The translations under genes and the position numbers were made by a program. Below, in pieces: positions 34,364 through 42,963 of a stretch of DNA of 64,000 nucleotides. The DNA lies in contig JAUNGZ010000009.1 of NCBI GenBank assembly GCA_030524205.1, positions 1-64,000 of the forward strand, read 5' to 3'. The notes under the pieces were generated by a model. That model did not search any database and had not been told where the DNA came from. It saw nothing but the letters and a program-made list of their open reading frames with translations. This stretch comes from Eubacteriales bacterium. Its GTDB lineage: Bacteria > Bacillota > Clostridia > Oscillospirales > Butyricicoccaceae. Each line of letters starts with the position of its first letter. The stretch's first letter is position 1.

Positions 34364-34931
34364 TCCGGTCCTCGGCATGCTGGGGCTGGCGCGCAGAGCG
34401 GGCAAGCTGGCATACGGCGACGAGCTGGTGCGCGACCTGTGCGCGGAGAAAAAAGCGCGCTGCGTGTTTGTCGCGGCGGACGCGGGCGCGTCCACGGCGA
34501 AAAAGGCCGCCTTTTACGCAGAGGGCGCAAATGTGCCCTTCATTGTTCTGCCGAGCGGCAAGGAGACGCTCGGCGCGGCGATCGGCAGAAACGGCTGTGC
34601 GGTCTGCGCGGTGAGCGATATCGGCATGGCCGCTGCCGCGCTGCAAAAGCTGGCCGCACAGGACGCGGCTTTTGCGGACGCCGCCGCGCGGCTTGCGGAA
34701 AAGAACGCGCGCATCCAGTCCCGCCGGGGCAAAAAGAAGCCGAAACCCGAGGAAAGCGCCGCGCCGCCGAGCAAACAGCAGACGCGGCAAAACGCCGCCG
34801 CCCGCTTACAGCGAAAGCCCAAGTCCGGCGCGCCGTCCGCGGCAAAGCCCCGCAGACCCGCGTCCGGCCGCGCCAAGCCCGCAGGCGGTGCAAAACCGAC
34901 AACCACTCGCGCGAAGCGCGAATTTAAATAG
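34353..34931 (+). CDS. L7Ae-family ribosomal protein with long basic tail
   Basis: 192 residues. The first 105 or so form a YlxQ/L7Ae-type domain (PVLGMLGLARRAGKLAYGDE, then LPSGKETLGAAIGRNGCAVC), expected to bind kink-turn RNA. The last 80 or so are a disordered Lys/Arg/Pro/Ala tail not usual for YlxQ (about 100 residues in Bacillus). The final codons (about TTRAKREFK) and the stop are encoded by the outer stem of repeat copy 8 (34904-34931). The tail therefore seems to have been extended into, or reshaped by, the repeat. Confidence 0.85.
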   Translation: MENDPVLGMLGLARRAGKLAYGDELVRDLCAEKKARCVFVAADAGASTAKKAAFYAEGANVPFIVLPSGKETLGAAIGRNGCAVCAVSDIGMAAAALQKLAAQDAAFADAAARLAEKNARIQSRRGKKKPKPEESAAPPSKQQTRQNAAARLQRKPKSGAPSAAKPRRPASGRAKPAGGAKPTTTRAKREFK

Positions 34932-35066
34932 AAAATCATCGTAAGACGATGATTTTCATAAAAAGTCGCGACATGCGCGTGACTTTTTATACAAACCGAT
35001 GGCAAGTGTGCCCGTAGGGCGCGCGCAGACATCAGAACTCTCACTTGAAACTGCAGTTTCAAGTGA
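34904..35066 (-). repeat. Modular hairpin element, copy 8
   Basis: Minus-strand copy between the L7Ae-type gene and infB. P1 is a perfect 26-base palindrome with arm TCACTTGAAACTG (35041-35066), 20 bases before the infB start. Then come the middle hairpin with CGCGCCCTACGGGC, the central hairpin AAAAAGTC/GACTTTTT with loop CGCGCATGTCGC (34960-34990), GAAAATCATCGT/ACGATGATTTTC (34931-34957) and the end stem TCGCGCTTCGCGCGA, which overlaps the upstream coding sequence. Confidence 0.8.
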
Positions 35067-35085
35067 AGCAATTTTGGAGGTATCT

Positions 35086-37440
35086 ATGGCGATTGAAAAT
35101 AAATACCGGGTGCACGAGGTTGCAAAAGACTTTGAAGCCTCGACGAAAGAAATCACGGAAATTTTGACCGAGTACTGCTCGGCGCCCAAAAATCACATGC
35201 AGGTGCTGGGCGATCAGGAGCTTTCCGTCGTTTTCGAGTATCTGACCCAGCATCATCAAGTGGAGAACATCGAGGAGACGCTGAACAGCCAGATGGCGGC
35301 GCGCCAGCAGGCGCAGCAGCCCGCGGCGCCCAAGGCTGAAAAGCCTCAGCCCGCGCAGGCCCAGCAGCCGGCGGAAGGCGCCGCGGCAAAGCCCGCCGCC
35401 GCGGGGACGCAGGCGGGCGGACAGCCCGCGCAGGCCGCGCCGACCAAGGTCAAGCAGGTGCACCGCATCGACACGCGCGGCGGCGGCGACGTAAACCTCG
35501 CCAAGTACGACGAGCGCATCGACAAGCTCGTGCCGCAGAAGGCCGACAAGATGGGCACGTCTACCAAGCAGAAGCTGACCAAAAAGGCCGACCAGCGCGC
35601 GCGTCCCTTCGGCAACAAGCGCCGGCAGGAGGAGCAGGAGAAAATGCGCCGCCTGCAGCGCCAGCAGCAGATGGCCGCGCTGAAAAAGATTCCGGTCAAG
35701 GTCATGATCCCGGACGAGATCTCGGTGGGCGAGCTGGCCAGCCGCATGAAGCGCACCGCAGCGGACGTCGTCAAGGGCCTGATCAAGCTGGGCGTCATGG
35801 CGTCCATTTCGGAAATCATCGACTATGACACCGCCGCGATCGTCGCGGAGGAAATGGGCTGTAAGGTCGAGAAGGAGGTCCACGTCACCATCGAGCAGCA
35901 GCTGTTCGACGAGCACGAGGATCAGGAGGCGGAGCTGCAGTCCCGCGATCCGGTCGTTGTGGTCATGGGCCACGTCGACCACGGCAAGACCAGCCTGCTC
36001 GACGCGATCCGCAAGACCAAGGTGACCGAGGGCGAGGCCGGCGGCATCACCCAGCACATCGGCGCGTACCGCGTGCAGGTCGACGGCAAGCCGCTTACCT
36101 TCCTCGACACCCCGGGCCATGCGGCGTTTACGTCCATGCGCGCCCGCGGCGCGCAGGTCACCGACATTGCGATTCTGGTAGTGGCGGCGGACGACGGCGT
36201 CATGCCGCAGACCGTCGAGGCGATCAACCACGCCAAGGCGGCGGGCGTGCCGATCATCGTCGCCGTCAACAAGATCGACAAGGACGGCGCAAACCCCGAC
36301 CGCGTGCTGCAGCAGCTGACCGAGTACGAAATCGTGCCCGAGGAATGGGGCGGCGACACCATCGTCTGCCAGATTTCGGCCAAGTTCGGCAAGGGCATTG
36401 AAAACCTGCTTGAAATGGTGCTGCTGACCGCCGAGGTGCAGGACCTGAAGGCCAACCCCAACCGCAAGGCGCACGGCACGGTCATCGAAGCCAAGCTCGA
36501 TAAGGGCCGCGGCCCGGTCGCGACCGTGCTCGTGCAGAACGGCACGCTGCACGCGGGCGACACGGTCATCGCGGGCACGGCGGTAGGCCGTGTGCGCGCC
36601 ATGACCAACGACGACGGCATCAAGATCGAAACCGCCGGCCCGTCCGTTCCGGTCGAGATCATCGGTCTGGCCGAGGTGCCGGGCGCGGGCGACATCTTCG
36701 ACGCGGTAGACGACGAGAAGATGGCGCGCGAGCTGGTCGAGCAGCGCAAGGACAAGGAGAAGGAGGAGCGCAACAAGGCGTTCCACAAGGTCACCTTGGA
36801 TAACCTGTTCGATTCCATCCAGCAGGGCGAGATGAAGGAATTGAACATCATCGTCAAGGCAGACGTGCAGGGCTCGGTCGAAGCCGTGCGTTCCTCGCTC
36901 GAAAAGCTGTCGAACGAAGAGGTGCGCGTCAAGGTCATCCACGGCGCGGTCGGCGCGATCAACGAGAGCGACGTTATGCTCGCCTCCGCGTCCGGCGCGA
37001 TCATCGTCGGCTTCAACGTCCGTCCCGACCGCACGGCCACCGATTCGGCCGCGCAGCAGGGCGTTGACATGCGCATGTATCGCATCATTTACGACTGCAT
37101 CGAGGAAATGGAGCAGGCCATGAAGGGCATGCTCGAGCCCAAGTTCAAGGAAGTCGTTTTGGGCCATGCCGAGGTCCGTCAGGTGTTCAAAATCACCGGC
37201 GCGGGCGCGGTTGCGGGCTGCTATGTGCAGGACGGCGACATCCGCCGCAACGCGCAGGTGCGCGTCGTGCGCGACGGCATCGTGTTCCACGAGGGCCAGC
37301 TCAACACCCTCAAGCGCTTTAAGGACGACGTCAAGGAAGTAGCTTCCGGGTATGAATGCGGCATGAGCGTTGAAAACTACAACGACATCAAGGAAAACGA
37401 CATCATCGAGTGCTTCGTGATGGAAGAAATAAAACAGTAA
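35086..37440 (+). CDS. infB: Translation initiation factor IF-2
   Basis: GTPase that places fMet-tRNA in the P site. The 784-residue protein has an N-terminal region with an IF2_N helix bundle and an Ala/Gln/Pro linker (about 65-130), a second IF2_N near 205-255, and the G domain with [20 protein letters not shown] (near 290), DTPGHAAF (near 341) and NKID (near 395). C-terminal domains II-IV follow. ATG 35086 follows TTGGAGG. The stop lies within a small palindrome (AAACAGT-AA-ACTGTTT, 37432-37447) that opens repeat copy 9. Confidence 0.97.
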   Translation: MAIENKYRVHEVAKDFEASTKEITEILTEYCSAPKNHMQVLGDQELSVVFEYLTQHHQVENIEETLNSQMAARQQAQQPAAPKAEKPQPAQAQQPAEGAAAKPAAAGTQAGGQPAQAAPTKVKQVHRIDTRGGGDVNLAKYDERIDKLVPQKADKMGTSTKQKLTKKADQRARPFGNKRRQEEQEKMRRLQRQQQMAALKKIPVKVMIPDEISVGELASRMKRTAADVVKGLIKLGVMASISEIIDYDTAAIVAEEMGCKVEKEVHVTIEQQLFDEHEDQEAELQSRDPVVVVMGHVDHGKTSLLDAIRKTKVTEGEAGGITQHIGAYRVQVDGKPLTFLDTPGHAAFTSMRARGAQVTDIAILVVAADDGVMPQTVEAINHAKAAGVPIIVAVNKIDKDGANPDRVLQQLTEYEIVPEEWGGDTIVCQISAKFGKGIENLLEMVLLTAEVQDLKANPNRKAHGTVIEAKLDKGRGPVATVLVQNGTLHAGDTVIAGTAVGRVRAMTNDDGIKIETAGPSVPVEIIGLAEVPGAGDIFDAVDDEKMARELVEQRKDKEKEERNKAFHKVTLDNLFDSIQQGEMKELNIIVKADVQGSVEAVRSSLEKLSNEEVRVKVIHGAVGAINESDVMLASASGAIIVGFNVRPDRTATDSAAQQGVDMRMYRIIYDCIEEMEQAMKGMLEPKFKEVVLGHAEVRQVFKITGAGAVAGCYVQDGDIRRNAQVRVVRDGIVFHEGQLNTLKRFKDDVKEVASGYECGMSVENYNDIKENDIIECFVMEEIKQ

Positions 37441-37613
37441 ACTGTTTCGATTGGAACGTACAGTTCCAATCGAGCTTTGCGCCGAAGAAACGCCCGAATT
37501 TTGATTCGGGCGCCTCTCCGCCTTTGTATAAAAGCCGAGGCACAGGTCCCCGGCTTTTATGAAAATCTCCGCGATGCGAAGATTTTCCATTAAATTGGCG
37601 CTGCGGCGCGGAA
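37432..37613 (+). repeat. Modular hairpin element, copy 9
   Basis: Plus-strand copy. It begins with a 7-bp palindrome around the infB stop, then P1 TCGATTGGAAC (37447-37457 with 37463-37473), the middle stem CGCCCGAAT/ATTCGGGCG, the central hairpin AAAAGCCG...CGGCTTTT with loop AGGCACAGGTCCC (37530-37559), GAAAATC/GATTTTC (37561-37587) and the end stem GGCGCTGCGGCGC. Confidence 0.77.
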
Positions 37614-37671
37614 TGATAGGGAACGGTCCCGCCCCGTCGCACAAATCCCTCAGAGAAGGAGGACATTCATT

Positions 37672-38046
37672 ATGGCATCTACACGAATCGACCGCATTTC
37701 CGAGGAGGTCATGAAGGCGCTGGCCGAGGCCATCCGCTCGGTCAAGGATCCGCGCGTGCAGAGCGGGCTGGTATCCGTCATGCACTGCGAGGTCACCAAC
37801 GATCTGCGCTATGCCAAGTGCTTTATCTCGGTCTTAGGCTCGGAGGAGCAGGCGAAGGAGGTCATGCGCGGCCTCAAATCCGCCTCCGGCTATCTGCGCC
37901 GCGAGGTCGGCCACAAGGTGCAGCTCCGCTACGCGCCCGAGCTGGTGTTCGAGCTTGATCACTCGATCACCCACGGCGCGCACATTTCGGAGGTGCTGCA
38001 CGAGCTGAAAAACGAGGGCAAGCTCGGAGGGGAGGACGGCGAATGA
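37672..38046 (+). CDS. rbfA: Ribosome-binding factor A
   Basis: KH-fold factor for 16S 5'-end maturation and cold growth. The 124-residue protein has RIDRISEEVMKALAEAIRSV at residues 4-23, DLRYAKCFISVLGSEEQ near 44 and LRYAPELVFELDHSITHGAH near 84. Strong AGAAGGAGG site. It overlaps the next gene by four bases. Confidence 0.96.
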   Translation: MASTRIDRISEEVMKALAEAIRSVKDPRVQSGLVSVMHCEVTNDLRYAKCFISVLGSEEQAKEVMRGLKSASGYLRREVGHKVQLRYAPELVFELDHSITHGAHISEVLHELKNEGKLGGEDGE

Positions 38047-39002
38047 CCGTTGACGTTGCGGGCGCCGCGGCGGCCTTGCAGGCCGCGGACGACATCCTGA
38101 TCCTGACCCACCGCCGGCCCGACGGCGACACCACCGGCTGCGCGGGCGCGTTGTGCCGCGGCCTGCGCCAGCTCGGCAAACGGGCGTTTATTCTGGAAAA
38201 TCCGGAGATCACGGCGCGGTACGCTCCGTTGATTGCTCCTTGCTATTCACCGGATGATTTTTCCCCTCAGTATATCGTCTCGACCGATATCGCCGAGGAA
38301 AAGCTGTTTTCCGACAATGCGGAGCCGTACAAGGGCAAGGTCGATCTGGTGATCGACCATCACCGCTCCAACTGCGGCTTTGGCAGGAAAAATCTGATCC
38401 GGCCGGACGCGGGCGGCTGCGCCGAGGTGATTTACGACGTGCTGATGGCGCTGGGCGTGCGGTTCATGCCCGATATCGCCGAGTGCGTCTACGTCGGCGT
38501 GTCGACCGACACCGGCTGCTTCAAGTTCTCCAACACGACCGCGCACACCCATGCGGTCGCGGCGGCCTGCCTGTCGGCAGGCATCGACGGCGGCGAGATC
38601 AACCGCGTTTTATTTGAAACCAAGTCCCGCCCGCGCTTTGAGATGGAGCGCATCGTGTTCGATACGATGGAGTTTTACGAGGACGGCGCGATCGCGCTGG
38701 CCATGCTGTGGCGCGCGGATATCGACAAAACGGGCGCGGATCTGGACGATCTGGACTCGATCGCGTCGCTGACGCGGCAGATCGAGGGCGTGCAGGTCGG
38801 CCTGACGCTGACCGAGAACGCGGACGGCACGGTAAAAGCCTCGGCCCGCACCACCAAGGAGGTCGACGCTTCGGTCATCTGTAAAAAGGTGGGCGGCGGC
38901 GGCCACCTGCGCGCGGCGGGCGCAAGCTTTGACTGCGGCATGGAAGAGGCCAAAAAGCTGATTCTGCAAGCCGCGCGGGAGCAGTACCATGCAGCCCGGT
39001 GA
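38043..39002 (+). CDS. nrnA: DHH-family phosphoesterase (NrnA-like)
   Basis: Probably an oligoribonuclease and pAp/cyclic-dinucleotide phosphatase. The 319-residue protein has LTHRRPDGDTTGCAGAL near residue 19 (metal-binding D/D), STDIAEEKLF near 80, the DHH motif in VIDHHRSNCGFG near 104, and the DHHA1 signature KVGGGGHLRAAGASF near 282. In Bacillota it normally lies between rbfA and truB. Which substrates predominate is not decided by sequence. Confidence 0.92.
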   Translation: MTVDVAGAAAALQAADDILILTHRRPDGDTTGCAGALCRGLRQLGKRAFILENPEITARYAPLIAPCYSPDDFSPQYIVSTDIAEEKLFSDNAEPYKGKVDLVIDHHRSNCGFGRKNLIRPDAGGCAEVIYDVLMALGVRFMPDIAECVYVGVSTDTGCFKFSNTTAHTHAVAAACLSAGIDGGEINRVLFETKSRPRFEMERIVFDTMEFYEDGAIALAMLWRADIDKTGADLDDLDSIASLTRQIEGVQVGLTLTENADGTVKASARTTKEVDASVICKKVGGGGHLRAAGASFDCGMEEAKKLILQAAREQYHAAR

Positions 39003-39906
39003 GCTTTCCGGCATCCTGCTGATGGACAAGCCGCAGGGCTTTACCTCGCATGATGTGGTGGCCAAGCTGCGCGGCGTGCTGCATATGAAAAAGATCGGCC
39101 ACGGCGGCACGCTCGACCCGCTGGCGACCGGCGTGCTGCCGGTGTTCCTCGGCGGGGCGACCAAGGCCGCCGATTTCGCCGCCGCGCAGGATAAGGAATA
39201 CGCCGCGGGCTTTACCCTCGGGTACAGCACTGACACGCAGGATGTGACCGGCGAAACGCTGGAGATCAGCGGACGGTACGCCGCGCGTCACGCGGTCGAA
39301 CGGGCGGTAAACGCGATGCGCGGCCCGCAGAAGCAGGTGCCGCCGATGTATTCGGCGGTCAAGGTAAACGGGCAGAAGCTGTACGACCTCGCCCGCAAGG
39401 GCCGCGAGGTCGAGCGCCCCGCGCGCGACATCACCGTGCACGAAATCGAGCTGCTGGACTTTGACGAGGATGCGCAGAAGGGCCGCTTCCGCTGCGTGGT
39501 CAGCAAGGGGACGTATGTCCGCACGCTGGTTCACGATTTGGGCGAAACGCTCGGAACCAAGGCGTGCCTGCACAGTCTGGTGCGCACCCGCGCGGGCGCG
39601 TATGCGCTGGAAAGCTGCCATTCGCTGGCCGAGGTCGAGCGCGCGGCGGCGGAAAACGCCGCACCGAACCTGCTGCTGCCGACGGACAGCCTGTTTACCG
39701 CTTATCCGGCGGTCAGCCTGACGGACGAGGGCGCGGAGCGCGCCCTGCGCGGCGCGGTGGTTTTCCCCCGCATGGCGGACGGGATGCCGCGGGCCGAGGG
39801 GGCGCTTTGCCGTGTTTATCACGCGGGGCGGTTCCTGATGCTCGGTCAGGCGCGCACGCTTGATATCGGCGGCCTCGGGCTGTTTGTTTATAAGAATTTT
39901 CGATAA
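38989..39906 (+). CDS. truB: tRNA pseudouridine-55 synthase
   Basis: Converts U55 in the T-loop of tRNA. The 305-residue protein has GILLMDKPQGFTSHDVVAKL near residue 7, the catalytic aspartate in GHGGTLDPLATGVLPVFLGG near 37-56, VPPMYSAVKVNGQKLYDLAR near 118, and a C-terminal PUA-like part. It starts inside the previous gene by 14 bases. Confidence 0.96.
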   Translation: MQPGELSGILLMDKPQGFTSHDVVAKLRGVLHMKKIGHGGTLDPLATGVLPVFLGGATKAADFAAAQDKEYAAGFTLGYSTDTQDVTGETLEISGRYAARHAVERAVNAMRGPQKQVPPMYSAVKVNGQKLYDLARKGREVERPARDITVHEIELLDFDEDAQKGRFRCVVSKGTYVRTLVHDLGETLGTKACLHSLVRTRAGAYALESCHSLAEVERAAAENAAPNLLLPTDSLFTAYPAVSLTDEGAERALRGAVVFPRMADGMPRAEGALCRVYHAGRFLMLGQARTLDIGGLGLFVYKNFR

Positions 39907-39924
39907 AACCTTGGGGGTGGCCCA

Positions 39925-40830
39925 ATGCAGAAGAAACAACAACCGCGCGCCATTGCGCTGGGATATTTTGACGGCGTGCACCGCGGCCATCAGGCGCTGA
40001 TGAACAAGGCGGTCGAGCGCGCAAAGCAGATCGGCGGCACGAGCGCGGTGTTCACGTTTGACGTGCACCCGGATTCGGTCGTTTTAGGGCGGCAGGTTCC
40101 GCTGATCACGGCCAACGCTTACCGCCGCGAGGAGATCAAAAAGCTCGGCGGCGTGGACGAGGTCATTTTCGGACACTTCGACGAACGCATGCAGCACATG
40201 GACTGGCGCGATTTTATTCACGATATGCTGATCGGCGAGTTCGGCGCGGGCTGGATCGTATCCGGACGCAACAACCGCTTCGGCTACAAGGGGCAGGGCA
40301 CCGCCGCCGGCATGGCCGAGGAATGTGAAAAGGCCGGGATCGGCTACGACTGCATCGACGACGTGATGGTCGACGGCGTCGTTGTTTCCTCGACGTACAT
40401 CCGACAGCTCATCGGTCAGGGCGATATGGAGGGCGCGGCGCGCTTCCTCGGCCATCCGTACACCGTGACCGGCGTGGTCGAGCACGGGCGCAAGGTCGGC
40501 ACGAGCGTTTTGAAGGTGCCCACCGTCAACCTGCGCCTGCCGACGGAAATGGCCCTGCCGCCCTACGGCGTGTACGCGGCCCGCGTGCTGGTGGGCGGCC
40601 AAAGCTACATCGCGGCGACCAATATCGGCGTAAAGCCCACCTTTGTGGACGGCGGCGCGCCGACCATCGAGCCGCATCTGCTCGATTTTGCGGGCGATTT
40701 GTACGGCAAGATGATCCACGTTGAGCTGCACAAGTTCCTGCGTCCCGAACGGCAGTTTGAAAGCGTCGACGCGCTGCGCGCGGCGATAGAGGAAAACGTG
40801 CGGCAGACGCGCGAATTTTTCGCGCAGTAA
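39925..40830 (+). CDS. ribF: Bifunctional riboflavin kinase / FAD synthetase
   Basis: Makes FMN and FAD. The 301-residue protein has the adenylyltransferase domain with ALGYFDGVHRGHQALMNKAV near residue 11 and SSTYIRQLIGQGDMEGAARF near 154. The riboflavin kinase domain (about 180-300) has VPTVNLRLPTEMALPPYGVY near 194 and KPTFVDGGAPTIEPHLLDFA near 236. Last gene of the operon that starts at rimP. Followed directly by a terminator. Confidence 0.95.
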   Translation: MQKKQQPRAIALGYFDGVHRGHQALMNKAVERAKQIGGTSAVFTFDVHPDSVVLGRQVPLITANAYRREEIKKLGGVDEVIFGHFDERMQHMDWRDFIHDMLIGEFGAGWIVSGRNNRFGYKGQGTAAGMAEECEKAGIGYDCIDDVMVDGVVVSSTYIRQLIGQGDMEGAARFLGHPYTVTGVVEHGRKVGTSVLKVPTVNLRLPTEMALPPYGVYAARVLVGGQSYIAATNIGVKPTFVDGGAPTIEPHLLDFAGDLYGKMIHVELHKFLRPERQFESVDALRAAIEENVRQTREFFAQ

Positions 40831-40856
40831 AAGCGCGCCGGAGAACCGGCGCGCTT
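40831..40856 (+). terminator. Terminator hairpin after ribF
   Basis: Perfect 11-bp stem AAGCGCGCCGG with an AGAA loop immediately after the ribF stop. Its last two bases are the first of the following TTGACA box. Confidence 0.75.
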
Positions 40857-40883
40857 GACAAAAGCAGAGAATCGTTTTATACT
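40855..40883 (+). promoter_or_regulatory. Strong promoter of the antitoxin RNA
   Basis: TTGACA, exact 17-base spacer, TATACT. It faces the toxin gene promoter convergently and no open frame follows it. Confidence 0.85.
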
Positions 40884-40889
40884 GTAAAT

Positions 40890-40985
40890 AGAAAAGGGCG
40901 CAGCCGGTTGACGGTTATTCCCACAGTTATACGTTCAAAGAAATGACCGCATCAGGTGAGATTGAGGGCGGTCATTTTCTTTTGC
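40890..40985 (+). ncRNA. Predicted antisense antitoxin RNA
   Basis: About 95 bases from the strong promoter to a hairpin (AAATGACCGC at 40941-40950 with GCGGTCATTT at 40968-40977) followed by TTTCTTTT. It has no ribosome binding site or credible frame. Its 3' part is complementary to the last codons, stop and terminator of the toxin mRNA transcribed from the other strand. This matches the layout of type I systems in which the antisense RNA covers the 3' end of the toxin message. Exact ends are estimates. Confidence 0.7.
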
Positions 40986-41058
40986 TTATCTGGAAAACCA
41001 GACCGGCAAATGCTATGAGCACAAGCAGAAGCTGGAACAGCTCCGCATAAGTAACCAT
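40972..41058 (-). CDS. Holin-like type I toxin peptide
   Basis: 28-residue peptide MVTYAELFQLLLVLIAFAGL with the tail VFQISKRK: short polar start, one membrane helix, basic end. That is the pattern of the Bacillota putative holin-like toxins (TxpA/BsrG/Fst group). The site GGGGAGGTGAT lies eight bases before ATG 41058; the in-frame ATG at 41064 would be too close to it. The stop codon is inside the shared terminator stem. Such peptides depolarise or perturb the membrane when the antisense RNA is lost. Identification is by length, pattern and layout. Confidence 0.78.
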   Translation of the reverse strand: MVTYAELFQLLLVLIAFAGLVFQISKRK

Positions 41059-41132
41059 AAGCATCACCTCCCCTCGATGGGATGAGGTGGGAAATAACCG
41101 CCAGCCGCTGGGCACGGCTGCGCCTTGCCTAA

Positions 41133-41161
41133 AGTATAACAGAAAACGACAAAAGAGGCAA
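41133..41161 (-). promoter_or_regulatory. Promoter of the toxin mRNA
   Basis: On the minus strand TTGCCT, 17-base spacer, TATACT. The transcript would start near 41126 with a leader of about 70 bases that shares GGCGCAGCCG and GGTTATT(T)CCCAC with the start of the antitoxin RNA. Confidence 0.78.
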
Positions 41162-41197
41162 CCGCAGTGCAACTGCAATGCAGACACGGAACGATAT

Positions 41198-41232
41198 CTC
41201 CTGTATCATGAATGTCATTCATGATACAGGAG
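41198..41232 (+). promoter_or_regulatory. 17-bp dyad covering the ribosome binding site
   Basis: Arm CTCCTGTATCATGAATG, one-base centre, perfect complement. The right arm ends in AGGAG, the ribosome binding site of the gene at 41243. It can act as a protein operator or as an RNA hairpin hiding the site. Confidence 0.8.
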
Positions 41233-41242
41233 GGATAGCCAA

Positions 41243-41419
41243 ATGGAAAAGTTCCATATTCCAAAGCGGTCGTCATGGTCGTACAAAACGGTACGGCTGC
41301 CGGATGAAATGATTGAAAAAATTCAAAAGAGATTGATGGGAACGCAAACATCGTTTAACGCCTTTATTGTCGGCGCGGTTTGGTTCGCACTTGATCATTT
41401 GCAGGAAGAAAACGACTGA
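41243..41419 (+). CDS. Small ribbon-helix-helix-like protein
   Basis: 58 residues: MEKFHIPKRSSWSYKTVRLP, DEMIEKIQKR, then TSFNAFIVGAVWFALDHLQE. The strand KTVRLPDE followed by two helices is the Arc/MetJ (ribbon-helix-helix) pattern. The AGGAGGG site is ten bases upstream and lies in the dyad at 41198-41232, suggesting self-repression. I do not see a partner toxin downstream; the adjacent type I locus may be the context. Function otherwise unknown. Confidence 0.75.
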   Translation: MEKFHIPKRSSWSYKTVRLPDEMIEKIQKRLMGTQTSFNAFIVGAVWFALDHLQEEND

Positions 41420-41439
41420 ACAAGGTTCAGTCGTTTTTT
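41411..41439 (+). terminator. Intrinsic terminator
   Basis: 11-bp stem AACGACTGAAC, loop AAG, then six T. It starts in the last codons of the ribbon-helix-helix gene. Confidence 0.88.
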
Positions 41440-41441
41440 AT

Positions 41442-41449
41442 GTTATAAT
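41442..41449 (+). promoter_or_regulatory. Extended -10 promoter for the second sigma gene
   Basis: TGTTATAAT (TG one base before TATAAT); no good -35 box because the terminator lies there. Confidence 0.5.
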
Positions 41450-41505
41450 GGAGAGAACAATTCCCGTCCCCCAATCGTGTTGCTTACAGAAAGGAGGAGA
41501 TCACC

Positions 41506-42042
41506 TTGCAAACATGCCTGCGGTCCGACGAATTTTTGTGCGAGGCCATGGAGCGCTGCGGCGACGCCGTTTACCGGCTCGCGCTGTGCCGCCTTGGTTC
41601 CCGCGCCGATGCGGAGGACGTTTATCAGGAGGTGTTTCTCCGGCTGCTGCGCGACACGACCGATTTTCACGACGCCGAGCATATGAAGGCATGGCTTTTA
41701 CGTGTCACGCTCAGCCGGTGCAGCGACCTGCGCCGCTCGGCGTGGTTCAAACACACCGCGCCGCTCGAAGCCGCGCCCGACGCCGCCGCGCCCGAAACGG
41801 ACGGCCACGGCGAGCTGTGGCAGGCGGTCGGCGCCCTGCCCGATGACCTGCGCACCGCCGTCCATCTGCACTATGTGGAAGGGTATGGCACGGAGGAGAT
41901 CGCGGCTATGGTCGGCTGCCGTCCGGCGACGGTGCGCACCCGGCTGCACCGCGCCCGCAAACAACTGAAACTCGATTTGGAGGGAAACGATGATGAAGAA
42001 TATGAACGAGCTGCGTGCCTTGCAGAGCGCAAAAGCACCTGA
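41506..42042 (+). CDS. ECF-type sigma factor
   Basis: 178 residues. Region 2 is near residues 10-75 (MERCGDAVYRLALCRLGSRA, DAEDVYQEVFLRLLRDTTDF) and region 4 near 105-155 (LRTAVHLHYVEGYGTEEIAA, then MVGCRPATVRTRLHRARKQL). TTG 41506 follows AAGGAGGAG. The 3' end overlaps the next gene by 53 bases. The neighbour is a membrane protein rather than a zinc anti-sigma factor, unlike the pair at 12284. Confidence 0.88.
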   Translation: MQTCLRSDEFLCEAMERCGDAVYRLALCRLGSRADAEDVYQEVFLRLLRDTTDFHDAEHMKAWLLRVTLSRCSDLRRSAWFKHTAPLEAAPDAAAPETDGHGELWQAVGALPDDLRTAVHLHYVEGYGTEEIAAMVGCRPATVRTRLHRARKQLKLDLEGNDDEEYERAACLAERKST

Positions 42043-42946
42043 GGAATTGAAGGAAAGGACGCTCCTCGCCGCGCGGCTGGCGCGCCGCGCGGAGCAGGAG
42101 CGCGCGCCGCAGCATCTGACGCAGGCGCCGCGCCGTTCTTTCGGTATGGGAAAACGCATTTTGGCGGCCGCCTGCGCCTGCGCCGTCGTGCTGGGCGGCA
42201 CGGCCGTTTGGCAGACGCGCGGCGGGCAGGGCGAGACGGTGTCGCCCGTCACGGCGCTGGCCAACACGTTCGGCTTTGTCGCCTATGCCGCGGATACGGG
42301 CGAGGCGCTGCCCGCCGCGCAGGACAGCACCATTGTCTTTGCCAGCGGCTCGGGCGTGGAAGATCAGGAGAACGGCTTTTTCTCCGGCTGTCTGTTCCGC
42401 GTGACCGGTGAGAACATCCAGTCCGTGTCGGCGTCGATCGATAAGGGCAGCCTGTACCGCGCCAAAAAGATTGAGATCGACAAGGCGGACGTGGCGGGGC
42501 TGCACAAGCGGACGGACCCGCGCGTGCAAGGCGCGTCGCAGGTCATGGTCTACGGAACGGGAGGCGATCCGCAGGGCGAGATCGATGACGTCGGCCATTG
42601 GTATGCGGATCTGTACTGGAGGCTGGAAAACGGCTTCACCGAAGCCTATGATCCGGATGCGAGCTACGGCTTCTGGGCGCCGAGCACATCGGAGACCGAT
42701 TCGGAGGAAGATTTGCGGAAGGCATGGCACGGCCGTATCGATACCTTTGACGGCGCTAAGCTGACGGTCACCGTCACCTTTACCGACGGCACGCAGCAAA
42801 CCCGCACGCTGGAACTGCACACCGGCAAGCTGGCGGTCGAATTCCTTGACGACTTCAGCGGCCCGCAGTACACCGGCGAGGTGCTCACTGACGAGCAGGC
42901 GGAAACACAGGGTTACCTTTACGGCGTTTACGCGGAAATAAAATAA
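41990..42946 (+). CDS. Membrane protein, likely anti-sigma partner
   Basis: 318 residues. A cytosolic N-terminus (MNELRALQSAKAPEELKERT, about 1-52) comes before one membrane segment near 56-74 (ILAAACACAVVLGGTAVW). A large extracellular domain follows (about 85-318) that I do not recognise, resembling the DUF4179-type anti-sigma ectodomains only in layout. There is no zinc finger. Overlap with the sigma gene suggests that it regulates that factor. Followed by a terminator. Confidence 0.72.
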   Translation: MMKNMNELRALQSAKAPEELKERTLLAARLARRAEQERAPQHLTQAPRRSFGMGKRILAAACACAVVLGGTAVWQTRGGQGETVSPVTALANTFGFVAYAADTGEALPAAQDSTIVFASGSGVEDQENGFFSGCLFRVTGENIQSVSASIDKGSLYRAKKIEIDKADVAGLHKRTDPRVQGASQVMVYGTGGDPQGEIDDVGHWYADLYWRLENGFTEAYDPDASYGFWAPSTSETDSEEDLRKAWHGRIDTFDGAKLTVTVTFTDGTQQTRTLELHTGKLAVEFLDDFSGPQYTGEVLTDEQAETQGYLYGVYAEIK

Positions 42947-42963
42947 GCAGTGTTGCGGGAACT

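Noticed and set aside
34999-35085. Longer infB start at ATG 34999
   Set aside because: The extra 29 residues come from the repeat element; ATG 35086 has TTGGAGG and the usual IF-2 start.
35059-37785. 908-codon minus-strand frame opposite infB
   Set aside because: Shadow of infB caused by codon bias; composition is repetitive and meaningless.
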